Origin: UBA4416 sp044353195
Lineage (GTDB): Bacteria; Bacteroidota; Bacteroidia; B-17B0; Aurantibacillaceae
Direction of reading: 5' to 3'
Assembly (NCBI GenBank): GCA_044353195.1
Contig: JBILCJ010000023.1
Location: 1-17,847 of the forward strand
DNA length: 17,847 nt
Position 1 is the first letter of the stretch. Each line of letters opens with the position of its first letter. Under the pieces are notes generated by a model that saw nothing but the letters and a program-made list of their open reading frames with translations, ran no database searches and was not told the DNA's origin. Of this stretch, positions 1 through 7,443 are shown piece after piece. A program made the position numbers and the translations under genes.

Positions 1-837
1 ATCTTCGTTTTCAGGTTTATAAGATAATCCACTGAGTTCTTCAATTCTGTTTAACAATGGCGTAAACACATCTGTATCGTAATTAGATTGCTTACCTTGT
101 AATACGCGAACCAAACGCTCAAATCCCATTCCCGTATCAACATGTTGTGCTGGTAATTTTTCTAATGATTTATCGGCCTTACGCATAAACTCCATAAATA
201 CATTATTCCACACTTCAATCACTTGTGGATCATCATTATTTACAAGGGTTGCACCATCTACTTTTCGACGTTCTTCATCGCTTCGTCCATCGTAATGAAT
301 TTCAGTACATGGTCCACAAGGTCCAGTATCGCCCATTTCCCAGAAGTTATCTTTTTTATTTCCTTTTAAAATGCGCGCTTCATCAATGTATAATTTCCAC
401 GTATCAAAAGCTTCTTGATCAAATGGAACATTCTCTTCAACGCTACCTTCAAATACAGTCACATACAATCTTGATTTATCAATTTTATAAACTTCCGTTA
501 ATAGTTCCCAAGCCCATGCGATGGCATCTTTTTTGAAATAATCACCAAAGCTCCAATTACCAAGCATTTCAAACATAGTATGGTGATAAGTATCCACACC
601 AACTTCTTCTAAATCGTTATGTTTACCGCTTACACGCAGACACTTTTGAGTATCCGCTACTCTCGGAAATTTAATAGGTGCATTACCTAAAAATAAATCT
701 TTAAATGGAGCCATACCACTGTTAATAAACATCAGTGTAGGATCGCCTTTTACTACCATTGGTGCAGAAGGAACAATCTCATGGCCTTTAGATTTAAAAA
801 AATCGAGAAACGTTTTTCGTACTTTATTTGATTCCAT
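1..837 (-). CDS. alaS: Alanyl-tRNA synthetase, N-terminal part (cut by window edge)
   Basis: Reading leftward from an ATG at 837-835 gives 279 codons with no stop before base 1, so only the 5' third of a roughly 870-codon gene is present. The product charges tRNA-Ala with alanine in the cytoplasm. The N-terminus shows the class II catalytic core of AlaRS: FFKSKGHEIVPSAP near residue 13, DPTLMFINSGMAPFKDLFLG near 32, then KCLRVSGKHNDLEEVG and DTYHHTMFEMLGNWSFGDYF. Later come GPCGPCTEIHYD and HVDTGMGFERL, all diagnostic of AlaRS. The editing and C-terminal domains lie outside the window. It is divergent from the M23 peptidase gene, with 182 bases between the starts. A weak promoter-like pair on the minus strand (TTG at 884-882, TATATTCA at 865-858, 16 bases apart) lies upstream. 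Identity is near certain; the promoter is only suggestive. Confidence 0.97.
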   Translation of the reverse strand, partial: MESNKVRKTFLDFFKSKGHEIVPSAPMVVKGDPTLMFINSGMAPFKDLFLGNAPIKFPRVADTQKCLRVSGKHNDLEEVGVDTYHHTMFEMLGNWSFGDYFKKDAIAWAWELLTEVYKIDKSRLYVTVFEGSVEENVPFDQEAFDTWKLYIDEARILKGNKKDNFWEMGDTGPCGPCTEIHYDGRSDEERRKVDGATLVNNDDPQVIEVWNNVFMEFMRKADKSLEKLPAQHVDTGMGFERLVRVLQGKQSNYDTDVFTPLLNRIEELSGLSYKPENED

Positions 838-1019
838 AATATTTAAAAAAGAAAGTGTGAATATAAGAAAATCAGTGGCATCAACCATCACAAATTATGC
901 ACTTTTTTCGCCATTAGATTCTTTTTTTGAAGGAGTTTATTTTCAGTAAATTAAAAAGCGGGTAAGGTTTTCTAGTTAAATATTTAATTATCTTTACTCT
1001 GCTTTAATTTGCTAGATTC

Positions 1020-1991
1020 ATGTCGAAAGTAAAATATAGATTTAATACCAAATCCTTAACCTACGAAAAGGTAAAAGTTTCATTTAAAGTGAGGTTTTTA
1101 CAAGTGCTGTCTTATTTAGCTACTGGTATTGTATTTGCTGTTATTACGATTGCCTTAGCTAATAAATTTTTGCCATCTCCTCTTCAGAAAAAACAAAATA
1201 GGGAATTAGAAGTGGTTAAGTTACAATATGATTTATTGAACAAAAAAATGAGTCAAGTACAAACGGTATTGAATGATTTGCAAGATCGTGATGATAATAT
1301 TTACCGTGTTATTTTTGAAGCGGAACCCATACCTAGTTCAGTAAGGCAAGCTGGTTTTGGAGGAAGTAATCGTTACAAAGATTTAGAAGGTTATGAAAAT
1401 ACAGAGCTCATGACCGAAACAACAAAAGCCTTAGATCGCATAACGAAGCAGTTGTATATTCAGTCTAAATCATATGATGATGTGATTAAAATGGCCAAAG
1501 GAAAAGAAAAGTTAATTGCGTCTATCCCGGCTATTATGCCGTTAAATAATAAGAATTTAAAACATGCGCCAAGTGGATATGGTTGGAGAACGCATCCTAT
1601 TTATAAAACGCAAGAATTTCATCCAGGCATGGATTTTACGGCTGAACAAGGTACACCCATTTACGCAACGGGCGATGGTATTGTAGAGCGAGCCGATGCG
1701 GCAGCTCAGGGTTATGGTAATCATGTTGTTATCAATCATGGTTATGGTTATCAAACATTATATGGTCACATGAGTAAAATGGCTACCAAACCAGGTGCAA
1801 AAGTGAAGCGAGGCGATTTAATTGGATATGTTGGTAGTACGGGATTAAGCACAGGTCCACATGTGCATTATGAAGTGATTAAGAATGGAGAAAAAGTAAA
1901 TCCAATTAATTTTTATTACAACGATTTATCTCCAGAAGAATATCAAATTATGTTAGAACTTTCTTCTAAATCAACCCAATCATACGATTAA
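1020..1991 (+). CDS. Membrane-anchored M23-family peptidoglycan endopeptidase
   Basis: 323 residues. A short basic cytoplasmic N-terminus is followed by one membrane segment (about 28-49), a likely coiled coil (about 57-90), a linker, and a C-terminal M23 (LytM/lysostaphin-like) domain at about 178-300. The zinc and catalytic residues are visible: H201 and D205 in HPGMD, H250 in LYGHM, and H281/H283 in GPHVHYE, so the enzyme looks active. Enzymes of this family cut peptide cross-links in peptidoglycan; the single anchor places the domain in the periplasm. The gene is divergent from alaS, an arrangement I recall as common in Bacteroidota, and its stop overlaps the start of the permease by one base (TAATG), suggesting co-transcription. 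The exact bond cleaved (DD- or LD-) cannot be read from the sequence. A role as an activator of another hydrolase is possible but less likely given intact ligands. Confidence 0.93.
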   Translation: MSKVKYRFNTKSLTYEKVKVSFKVRFLQVLSYLATGIVFAVITIALANKFLPSPLQKKQNRELEVVKLQYDLLNKKMSQVQTVLNDLQDRDDNIYRVIFEAEPIPSSVRQAGFGGSNRYKDLEGYENTELMTETTKALDRITKQLYIQSKSYDDVIKMAKGKEKLIASIPAIMPLNNKNLKHAPSGYGWRTHPIYKTQEFHPGMDFTAEQGTPIYATGDGIVERADAAAQGYGNHVVINHGYGYQTLYGHMSKMATKPGAKVKRGDLIGYVGSTGLSTGPHVHYEVIKNGEKVNPINFYYNDLSPEEYQIMLELSSKSTQSYD

Positions 1992-3295
1992 TGAACTCTG
2001 TTTATAAGATTGGTTTTTACACAGCTATTTCATTAGTGATTGCTAATATGATTGGAACCGGCGTATTTACAAGCCTTGGCTTTCAATTGTTAGATATTCA
2101 TTCAGTTTTTAGTATTTTAATTTTATGGCTTTTAGGTGGTATTATTTCTCTGTGTGGCGCCTTAGTTTATGCCGAGTTGGGTGTAACATTTCCGAAGAGT
2201 GGAGGCGAGTATGTGTATTTATCTAAACTCATTCATCCTTTTGTTGGTTTTTTATCAGGTTGGGTTTCTTCCACCGTTGGCTTTGCTGCACCAGTGGCAT
2301 TAGCTTCCGTGGCATTAGGAACTTATGTGCATGTGATGTTTCCACAAATCAATATAACGGTGTGCGCACTGAGTGTTGTTGTTGTCATCACACTGATTCA
2401 TGCTACTAATTTAAAATCGGGGAGTCGTTTCCAAAAAATATTAACCTTATTAAAAATTGTATTCATCATTCTTTTTATCATAGCTGGTTTTTGGTATACG
2501 CCAACGCATGTGGTTTCTATTTTGCCACAAGCCAATTCAGAAGACGAACTGTTTAGTCAATCATTTTGGGTTAGTTTAATTTATGTTTCTTATGCTTATA
2601 GTGGTTGGAATGCAGCCTCTTATTTAGCAGGTGATATGAAAGATGTGAAAAAAGATTTACCAAAAGCATTGATCATTGGAACACTTATTGTGACAGCTAT
2701 TTATGTTTTATTAAATTATGTTTTTTTATATAGTACGCCTGCATCAGAGTTAGCAGGTGTTTTAGAAATTGGGCACGTTTCTGCTAGTCATATTTTTGGA
2801 GTATTTTTCGGAAAATTCATGAGTTTAGTCATCGCCTTTTTATTGGTATCTTCTATCAGTGCTATGATTATGGCAGGGCCTCGCATCATCAAATCAATGG
2901 GCGAAGATGTTCCGATGCTTCATTTTTTAGCGATTACAAATAAAAACAATGTGCCTTATTTAGCTGTTCTATTGCAATCTGCCATTACGGTTATTTTAAT
3001 TTTAACCTCACAGTTCAATTCGGTGTTAACCTTTGTGGGCTTTAGTTTAAGCATTTTTACATTTTTAACGGTGATGAGTATTTTTATTTTAAGATTTAAA
3101 AAAATAGAAAATACATCGTATAAAACGTGGGGTTATCCTGTTACACCCATTTTATTTTTAGCCTTGAATGGCTTTACTATTTATTTTGTTTTCATCAATA
3201 AAACAGAAGAATCATTGTGGGGACTTTTAAATTTAGTTATTGGCGCAAGTATTTATTTTATCGGTAAACAATTTTCAAAAAACAAACATGCATAA
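1991..3295 (+). CDS. APC-superfamily amino acid permease (LAT/PotE-like)
   Basis: 434 residues, almost entirely hydrophobic, with about 12 predicted membrane segments. The first carries the broken-helix motif IGTGVF (21-26), typical of APC transporters, where the substrate amino and carboxyl groups bind. Segment 6 contains SYAYSGWNAASYL (200-212), followed by a conserved charged stretch DMKDVKKDLPKA. These match the amino acid/polyamine permeases grouped as COG0531, closest in pattern to the light-subunit (LAT) type. It should move an amino acid across the inner membrane by exchange or proton symport; substrate cannot be assigned. The start overlaps the M23 peptidase stop by one base, and the 3' end overlaps the following lipoprotein gene by eight bases, so the three are probably translated from one mRNA. 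The context could mean recovery of amino acids released from peptidoglycan, but this is inference. Confidence 0.93.
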   Translation: MNSVYKIGFYTAISLVIANMIGTGVFTSLGFQLLDIHSVFSILILWLLGGIISLCGALVYAELGVTFPKSGGEYVYLSKLIHPFVGFLSGWVSSTVGFAAPVALASVALGTYVHVMFPQINITVCALSVVVVITLIHATNLKSGSRFQKILTLLKIVFIILFIIAGFWYTPTHVVSILPQANSEDELFSQSFWVSLIYVSYAYSGWNAASYLAGDMKDVKKDLPKALIIGTLIVTAIYVLLNYVFLYSTPASELAGVLEIGHVSASHIFGVFFGKFMSLVIAFLLVSSISAMIMAGPRIIKSMGEDVPMLHFLAITNKNNVPYLAVLLQSAITVILILTSQFNSVLTFVGFSLSIFTFLTVMSIFILRFKKIENTSYKTWGYPVTPILFLALNGFTIYFVFINKTEESLWGLLNLVIGASIYFIGKQFSKNKHA

Positions 3296-4493
3296 ATTAT
3301 TTCTTTCAATCTTCGCAATCACATTAATCATTAGCGGTTGCCAAACTCAACCTGATCAAACAGCATCTACACCTAAAACAGTATTAAATAAAGATAGTGT
3401 TGGAAATAAAACAACAGATTCATTGATACTAAAAAATGAGCCTTGCGAAAATGATTCGTTAAATGCTATCGCCAATGTGATGTCTGGAATAGTTGATTCG
3501 AGTATGGTTTACAAGGATGTTCAACATTTATCATCGTTTCAAACATTCAGTGCTAATTTTAATAAACGTTGGATGAGTTTTGATTCGAGTCGATTAACCA
3601 ACTTACGTAGCTTTAGAGAAAATGAAATTGCTAAGGTGGTAAAAAAACAAACGACTTTATTTTATCCATTCTCTGGACCTGATATTTTGCATGCACAAAC
3701 TTTTTTTCCGGACGCTGATAACTATGTGATGATAGGACTTGAGCCAGTGGGCAGTTTACCAATGTTTAAAAGTTCGCAGCTCGATTCGTTAACACCTTAT
3801 TACAATAGAGTCAGTACTTCTTTAGATGCCATTTTAAAGTTTAGTTTTTTTAGAACAGTAAGTATGAGTAAGGATTTGAAAAATGCTGAGGTAGATGGTA
3901 CTTTACATTTATTATTTTTATTTTTAAAACGCACGGGTAATTTACTTTGTTCGGCTAAGCCTGTAACTGTTGATAGTTTGGGACAAGTCGTTTATTTGAA
4001 TTCATTTATCGAATTGAAAAAAATGAAATCACCAACCAAAGGTGTTGAAATAAAATTTACGGATAAAAACAATCAACCAAAAACAGTGAGTTATTTTTCG
4101 TTGAACGCTGCCGATGGCGGTATGAAACAAAACAAAGGATTTATGACGTATTTAACCAACATGGGAACGGTAAATACATATTTAAAAGGGGCTTCATATT
4201 TGATGCATAAAAGTTATTTTTCGATGGTGCGTAACGTGATACTCAATCAAAGTGAGCACGTGATACAAGATGATAGTGGCATTGCATTTCATTATTTTAC
4301 AGAAAGTAACAGAGCATGGAGTTATACATTTTACGGATCGTATATCCGACCAATTGCCATGTTCTCTGCCTTTTACCAAGCCGATTTAGATTCTACCTAT
4401 AAACAACAAGGCTCTAAAAATATCGGGTTTGGTATTGGTTATAATTTTAGAGATAAGAATAGCAATTTTATGATTGCTACGAAGAAGAACTAA
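3288..4493 (+). CDS. Lipoprotein of unknown function
   Basis: I choose the ATG at 3288 (401 residues). An in-frame start 48 bases upstream at 3240 would put extra residues before an otherwise perfect export signal. From 3288 the protein begins MHKLFLSIFAITLIISGC, a lipoprotein signal with lipobox I15-S16-G17-C18. A low-complexity polar stretch (about 19-50) probably acts as a tether. The remainder is soluble and matches no family I recognise. Notable segments are FYPFSGPDILHAQTFF (125-140), LEPVGS (151-156), a hydrophobic run TLHLLFLFL (205-213), and a Tyr/Phe-rich C-terminal third (AFHYFTESNRAWSYTFYGSY, 333-352). The C-terminus GFGIGYNF is not an obvious secretion signal. It overlaps the permease gene by eight bases (ATGCATAA), pointing to translational coupling. 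Lipidation is well supported; function is unknown, and outer versus inner membrane location cannot be decided. Confidence 0.85.
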   Translation: MHKLFLSIFAITLIISGCQTQPDQTASTPKTVLNKDSVGNKTTDSLILKNEPCENDSLNAIANVMSGIVDSSMVYKDVQHLSSFQTFSANFNKRWMSFDSSRLTNLRSFRENEIAKVVKKQTTLFYPFSGPDILHAQTFFPDADNYVMIGLEPVGSLPMFKSSQLDSLTPYYNRVSTSLDAILKFSFFRTVSMSKDLKNAEVDGTLHLLFLFLKRTGNLLCSAKPVTVDSLGQVVYLNSFIELKKMKSPTKGVEIKFTDKNNQPKTVSYFSLNAADGGMKQNKGFMTYLTNMGTVNTYLKGASYLMHKSYFSMVRNVILNQSEHVIQDDSGIAFHYFTESNRAWSYTFYGSYIRPIAMFSAFYQADLDSTYKQQGSKNIGFGIGYNFRDKNSNFMIATKKN

Positions 4494-4515
4494 TTTTTTG
4501 CTGTTATACAAAAAA
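4494..4515 (+). terminator. Weak hairpin directly after the lipoprotein stop codon
   Basis: TTTTTTG (4494-4500) and CAAAAAA (4509-4515) can pair as a 7-bp stem with an 8-base loop, starting immediately after the TAA at 4491-4493. The stem is almost all A-T and lacks a following T-run, so it is a poor intrinsic terminator. Its placement at the end of the three-gene unit is the main argument. The rest of the gap up to 4760 shows no further structure, no gene and no clear promoter. Confidence 0.25.
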
Positions 4516-4760
4516 CCTCATAATGATTTGATTATTTATAATAACGATTAGATTTACTAAAAGTAATATTAGCCAATTTATGGTGCTTATCTTCTCAATA
4601 TTGGTATGACCCTTGCTATCTTATTATATGTATTAACAAATTAGCAGTAGTTTAAAAAGAAAAATATTAGAACAAATTTAACATCAGCACCAATAAACAT
4701 AATGAATGAGTAGTATATTTATTGGACTATTGATCTACAAAAAAATATCAAAGTTACTTT

Positions 4761-6014
4761 ATGAAACAGATAATAGCCTCTATAATATTAGTAATATACT
4801 CATTAGTTGTTTCAGGACAGATAGTTGATGGGGGAAATGGACACGCATTATTTTTAGACAAGCAAGGAAATGTTTGGACAACCGGAAGAAATAATTTTGG
4901 ACAATTAGGCGATAGCAGTCTTGAAAATTCTGCTGAACCAAAAAAAGTAAAAAATCTAAAAAATATAATAGCCATCTCCCGAGGTTACGACCATAGCATT
5001 GCAATAGATAATAATGGAAATTTATTTTTATGGGGCAGAAATAATTATGGACAACTGGGATGTGCCTCGGTTAACGACCAATTAACGCCCCAGAAACTAG
5101 CTAATCATACAAATTTTATTGCTGTTGAAGGAGGACATTGGCATACAGTTGGGCTAAAAAAAGATGGGACAGTTTGGTGTTGGGGACATAATTATTTCGC
5201 TGAACTAGGCAATGGAACAAGAGAACATAGTTCATGGCCGGTAGAGGTTTTACAAAATTCAAACTCGGAAGTTTTAACCAATGTTGTTAGTATTGCGTCT
5301 GTTGGTTATCACACCTTAGCTCTAAAAAAAGATGGTACTGTTTGGGGTTGGGGTGGAAATACTTTTAATGAACTTGGAAAAAAGGGCGAAGAGTTTCAAC
5401 GATATGCAATAAAAATTGAAGGTATTCCTACTATAAAAGAAATAGCAGTTGGTTGGCATCATTCTGTTGCTTTAGATTATGACGGAAACATATGGGTTTG
5501 GGGGTCTGATCCAGCTTTTCAATTCAAAGAAGAAACAAAAGAATATTATGACCATCCAACTCTCTTGAAAGAGTTACCAAAATTTACAAAAATTGCTTGT
5601 GGAAGTTGGCATTCACTTGCTATTGATGAAAATAAAAATGTTTGGGGTTGGGGGAAAAATCATTTTGGAATGCTAGGAACTGGAGACACAATTAGTCACA
5701 CGAATCCTATATTAATAAAGTCATTGAAAAACATTGTTGACATTGGAGGAGGATGCTTTCAATCTATTGCTGTTGCTTCTACAGGTAAGATATTTACATT
5801 TGGAGATAATCCGACAGGACAACTTGGTGTAGGGAATTTCTCTCGGTGTTATTCACCTAAATTAATGCCACTCGACATAAATGGAATTTTATTAAATGAC
5901 GCTTTTCATATTTCAAATTATAACACGGATATTATCTTTAAAATTTTAAAATATCTTCTTTTAGTAATTAGCATTATATTAAACATTGTATTATACAGAA
6001 AACTAAAAAGATAA
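4761..6014 (+). CDS. Exported, membrane-anchored RCC1-repeat beta-propeller protein
   Basis: 417 residues. An N-terminal signal peptide (1-19, ending VVSG before Q20) is followed by seven RCC1-type repeats. Each has the pattern G-x-x-H-[ST]-x-A-[LI]-x-x-[DN]-G-x-[VI]-[WF]-x-W-G-x-N-x-x-x-x-LG, at about 24-51, 73-101, 123-151, 179-207, 229-255, 279-307 and 328-356. Spacing is about 50 residues, so a complete seven-bladed propeller is expected. Blade 5 is degenerate (GSDPAFQFKE replaces the usual GxNxxGQLG). A single membrane helix near the C-terminus (about 391-412) ends in a basic tail KLKR, so the propeller should sit outside the inner membrane with a short cytoplasmic tail. No catalytic residues are apparent; RCC1 propellers usually bind protein partners. 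The gene stands alone, with 267 bases before it and convergent rodA after it. No good ribosome binding site or TAnnTTTG promoter was found. The fold is secure; the function is not. Confidence 0.88.
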   Translation: MKQIIASIILVIYSLVVSGQIVDGGNGHALFLDKQGNVWTTGRNNFGQLGDSSLENSAEPKKVKNLKNIIAISRGYDHSIAIDNNGNLFLWGRNNYGQLGCASVNDQLTPQKLANHTNFIAVEGGHWHTVGLKKDGTVWCWGHNYFAELGNGTREHSSWPVEVLQNSNSEVLTNVVSIASVGYHTLALKKDGTVWGWGGNTFNELGKKGEEFQRYAIKIEGIPTIKEIAVGWHHSVALDYDGNIWVWGSDPAFQFKEETKEYYDHPTLLKELPKFTKIACGSWHSLAIDENKNVWGWGKNHFGMLGTGDTISHTNPILIKSLKNIVDIGGGCFQSIAVASTGKIFTFGDNPTGQLGVGNFSRCYSPKLMPLDINGILLNDAFHISNYNTDIIFKILKYLLLVISIILNIVLYRKLKR

Positions 6015-6129
6015 TGCTAATAGTGGGGTTGAGATATTAGTGTTTCATTGGTTAAATTTACATTTGTGCTTCGTCTCAAATTTCTATTGTTTTTTTGTCT
6101 TATTGATGTTCTCACCAACAATAAATAAA

Positions 6130-7434
6130 CTATCTTAAAATAACTAAGCGGTTGGCGTCTAGTTTTATAAAAATAAATAATAAAATAGTAAACGACCAAA
6201 GCGAAGAACCTCCGTAGCTGAAGAATGGCAAAGGAATTCCGATTACTGGCATTAAGCCAATCGTCATACCAACATTAACCGCCACGTGAAAAAATAAAAC
6301 AGAGGCAACGCCATAGCCGTAAATTCTGCTAAATGGAGAACGTTGTCGTTCGGCCATAAATATGATACGTAGAATTAAAAACAGTTCTAAAATAATTACA
6401 GCTGAAGAGCCTACAAATCCCCATTCTTCGCCTACTGTACAAAAAATAAAATCTGTGTCTTGTTCAGGTACAAAATCATATTTAGTTTGCGTGCCTTGCA
6501 AATACCCTTTACCAAAAAAACCACCTGAGCCAATGGCTATTTTTGCTTGATTCACATTGTATCCTTCTTTTTTCAAATTCACGGTACCTCGTCCTAACAA
6601 CACATCAATACGAATGCGTTGATGGTCTTCTAAATGATTATACACGTAATTTGTTGCAAATACAACGCCACACGCGGTTATCAAAATCGTTGAAATAATG
6701 ATGATATTTTTTCGATTACGTTTCACAAACAATAAAGATATAGTGGCAATGCAACTTAAAATTATCATCAAGGTGTTTTGATCCATCACTAAGGATAATA
6801 CAAACAACAAGGCAGAAAATAATCCAAAAATTAAAAAGTTGACAGACAATCCTTCGCGGTAAAGTGTGATGATAAAGGCTACAAACACAATGGCTAGTCC
6901 AGTTTCGTCTTGTAATAATTTAATGATGATTAAAGGCATGCCTAAAAAAATGGCTGCAATAATAGTGTTTTGATAATTTTTAAGAATATCACTAAGCTTA
7001 CTTCTTCTCGATTCTTGTACCTCAATATTGGCATTGCTTAAAAATTTGGCGAGTGCCAAGTTGGTGGCAAATTTCATAAACTCGGCGGGTTGTACTCCAA
7101 AATCGCCAAATCGAAACCACGAGCGACTTCCTTTTACTTCCCTCCCAAGATAAGGAACAGCAATACACGCTAAGAGTAGTATTACATAAAACACATAAGC
7201 AAATACCGTAAAAAATCCTGCATCTATAATTAAGATAAATACCGCAATGAGTGCAGCAGAAGAAATCCAAATTAATTGTTTCCCATATTTTTGGGTGGTA
7301 TCAAAAATATTTTGATGTTCTTCATTGTAAACAGCCGCATAAATATTTAACCAGCCCATCAGCACCAAAAGTGCATAGGTCAATACCGTTATTTTATCGA
7401 CACCAAAAAATAAACTATGTTCTTGTTTTCTCAT
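6130..7434 (-). CDS. rodA: RodA, SEDS-family peptidoglycan glycosyltransferase
   Basis: 434 residues with ten or more membrane segments. The SEDS signature appears as PVIGIPLPFFSYGGSSL at 396-412, and the extracytoplasmic loop carries FVPEQDTDFIF (321-331), in which D328 corresponds to the catalytic Asp of RodA/FtsW. Other family marks are GSRSWFRFG (102-110), GVQPAEFMK (113-121) and the IGSGGFFGKG loop (301-310). The protein polymerises lipid II into glycan strands for side-wall growth, working as a complex with PBP2, whose gene ends nine bases upstream. It is longer than the roughly 370-residue E. coli protein, with extra sequence around 135-155 and 215-245, which I believe is usual in Bacteroidota. 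RodA rather than FtsW is chosen because of linkage to mreBCD and mrdA. It is the last gene of its run; no convincing terminator lies in the 115 bases before the convergent RCC1 gene. Confidence 0.96.
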   Translation of the reverse strand: MRKQEHSLFFGVDKITVLTYALLVLMGWLNIYAAVYNEEHQNIFDTTQKYGKQLIWISSAALIAVFILIIDAGFFTVFAYVFYVILLLACIAVPYLGREVKGSRSWFRFGDFGVQPAEFMKFATNLALAKFLSNANIEVQESRRSKLSDILKNYQNTIIAAIFLGMPLIIIKLLQDETGLAIVFVAFIITLYREGLSVNFLIFGLFSALLFVLSLVMDQNTLMIILSCIATISLLFVKRNRKNIIIISTILITACGVVFATNYVYNHLEDHQRIRIDVLLGRGTVNLKKEGYNVNQAKIAIGSGGFFGKGYLQGTQTKYDFVPEQDTDFIFCTVGEEWGFVGSSAVIILELFLILRIIFMAERQRSPFSRIYGYGVASVLFFHVAVNVGMTIGLMPVIGIPLPFFSYGGSSLWSFTILLFIFIKLDANRLVILR

Positions 7435-7443
7435 GGTATTAAC

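Noticed and set aside
225..536. 103-codon open frame on the plus strand
   Set aside because: It lies entirely opposite alaS, whose translation on the minus strand is unmistakable; the composition (His/Tyr/Leu-rich) is that of an antisense shadow.
1004..1011. TTAATTTG as a -7 box for the M23 peptidase gene
   Set aside because: One mismatch to TAnnTTTG, no -33 partner, and only eight bases before the ATG, which leaves almost no leader.
3240..3287. Upstream ATG extending the lipoprotein by 16 residues
   Set aside because: It would bury an otherwise perfect signal peptide and lipobox behind a non-signal leader and lengthen the overlap with the permease; the ATG at 3288 is preferred.
4754..5004. 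Two minus-strand open frames under the start of the RCC1 gene
   Set aside because: Both overlap the clear signal peptide and first blades of the RCC1 protein and have no domain or ribosome site of their own.
6100..6124. Hairpin TTATTG/CAATAA after the rodA stop as a terminator
   Set aside because: Only six A-T-rich pairs, a 13-base loop and no T-run on either strand in the right place.
6017..6199. 60-codon minus-strand open frame across the end of rodA
   Set aside because: Partly overlaps the rodA 3' end in another frame; composition looks random and no start signal is evident.
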